Of a stretch of 5,614 nt of DNA, positions 5,346 through 5,614 are shown one piece after another. A program made the position numbers and the translations under genes. The DNA comes from an uncultured Ruminococcus sp. (GTDB taxonomy: Bacteria > Bacillota > Clostridia > Oscillospirales > Acutalibacteraceae): NCBI GenBank assembly GCA_902766585.1, contig CACXDV010000101.1:1-5614 (forward strand), given 5' to 3'. Positions within the stretch are counted from its first letter, which is position 1, and every line of letters begins with the position of its first letter. Under the pieces are notes generated by a model. The model made no database searches and had not been told where the DNA came from. It worked only from the letters and a program-made list of their open reading frames with translations.

Positions 5346-5614
5346 ATGTATGGATATAATGTTCCTTCATTGGAACGGCTGATCGAACAGTTTGAACGTC
5401 TTCCCGGAATAGGTCATAAATCGGCTGAGAGGCTTGCATATTATATGCTGTCCTTACCTGTATCGGAAGCTGAAAAGTTTGCCAATACTGTAGTTGATGC
5501 CCGCAAGAAAATACATTTCTGTAAGGTATGCTGCAATTTTACAGATAAGGACATATGTCCTGTCTGCTCAGACGAAAACAGGGACAGATCAATTATCATT
5601 GTTGTAAAGGAACC
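5346..5614 (+). CDS. recR: Recombination mediator RecR, N-terminal part
   Basis: The frame begins at ATG 5346 and runs off the right edge after 89 complete codons. RecR works with RecO (and RecF) to load RecA onto single-stranded DNA during gap repair. The helix-hairpin-helix DNA-binding motif LPGIGHKSAERLA (19-31) is followed by a four-cysteine zinc site, Cys59, Cys62, Cys71 and Cys74 (CxxC...CxxC). The start of the Toprim domain is visible as DRSIIIVVKE (80-89). Only two bases separate it from the ybaB stop and no clear Shine-Dalgarno sequence is seen, so translation is probably coupled to ybaB. The rest of the Toprim domain is outside the window. Confidence 0.96.
   Translation, partial: MYGYNVPSLERLIEQFERLPGIGHKSAERLAYYMLSLPVSEAEKFANTVVDARKKIHFCKVCCNFTDKDICPVCSDENRDRSIIIVVKE

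Overview
The window looks like a chromosomal housekeeping region of a Gram-positive anaerobe of the Clostridia, most likely a Ruminococcus/Oscillospiraceae-type organism. This placement is an inference from moderately A+T-rich DNA, strong AGGAGG-type ribosome binding sites, clostridial-looking proteins, and the order SRP RNA - dnaX - ybaB - recR. That order is the one known from Bacillus subtilis (scr-dnaX-yaaK-recR). No mobile element, CRISPR array, tRNA or rRNA is visible.

Left part (1-2423, + strand): the distal half of a histidine biosynthesis cluster. It holds the last 76 codons of hisC, then hisB, hisA, hisI and hisE, and ends at a hairpin terminator. hisB has its own sigma-70-like promoter behind hisC, with two dyads over its -35 and -10 elements. 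hisA/hisI and hisI/hisE overlap, so they are probably translationally coupled. HisI and HisE do the hydrolysis steps 3 and 2, HisA the isomerisation, HisB the dehydration and HisC the transamination. hisH and hisF, which normally flank hisA, are absent from their usual places. The synthase step linking HisA to HisB must therefore be encoded elsewhere.

Middle (2424-3060, - strand): a convergent gene for a small PAP2-family membrane phosphatase with all three catalytic motifs. It shares the bidirectional terminator with hisE and has its own leftward promoter.

Right part (3118-5614, + strand): a strong promoter with an A/T-rich upstream tract drives the 4.5S-like signal recognition particle RNA. 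Its hallmark apical helix 8 and GGAA tetraloop are readable, and an extra outer closing helix ends in a T-tract. Only 27 bases later dnaX begins (DNA polymerase III tau/gamma), followed by the nucleoid protein gene ybaB and the first 89 codons of recR, which is cut by the window end. No separate dnaX promoter is visible, so dnaX-ybaB-recR may depend on read-through from the SRP RNA promoter. dnaX carries an in-phase A AAA AAG slippery heptamer near its 3' end, with a -1 stop two codons further on.

I do not see an obviously new system. The best leads are the dnaX slippery site, the architecture of the SRP RNA precursor, its coupling to dnaX, and the missing hisH/hisF.
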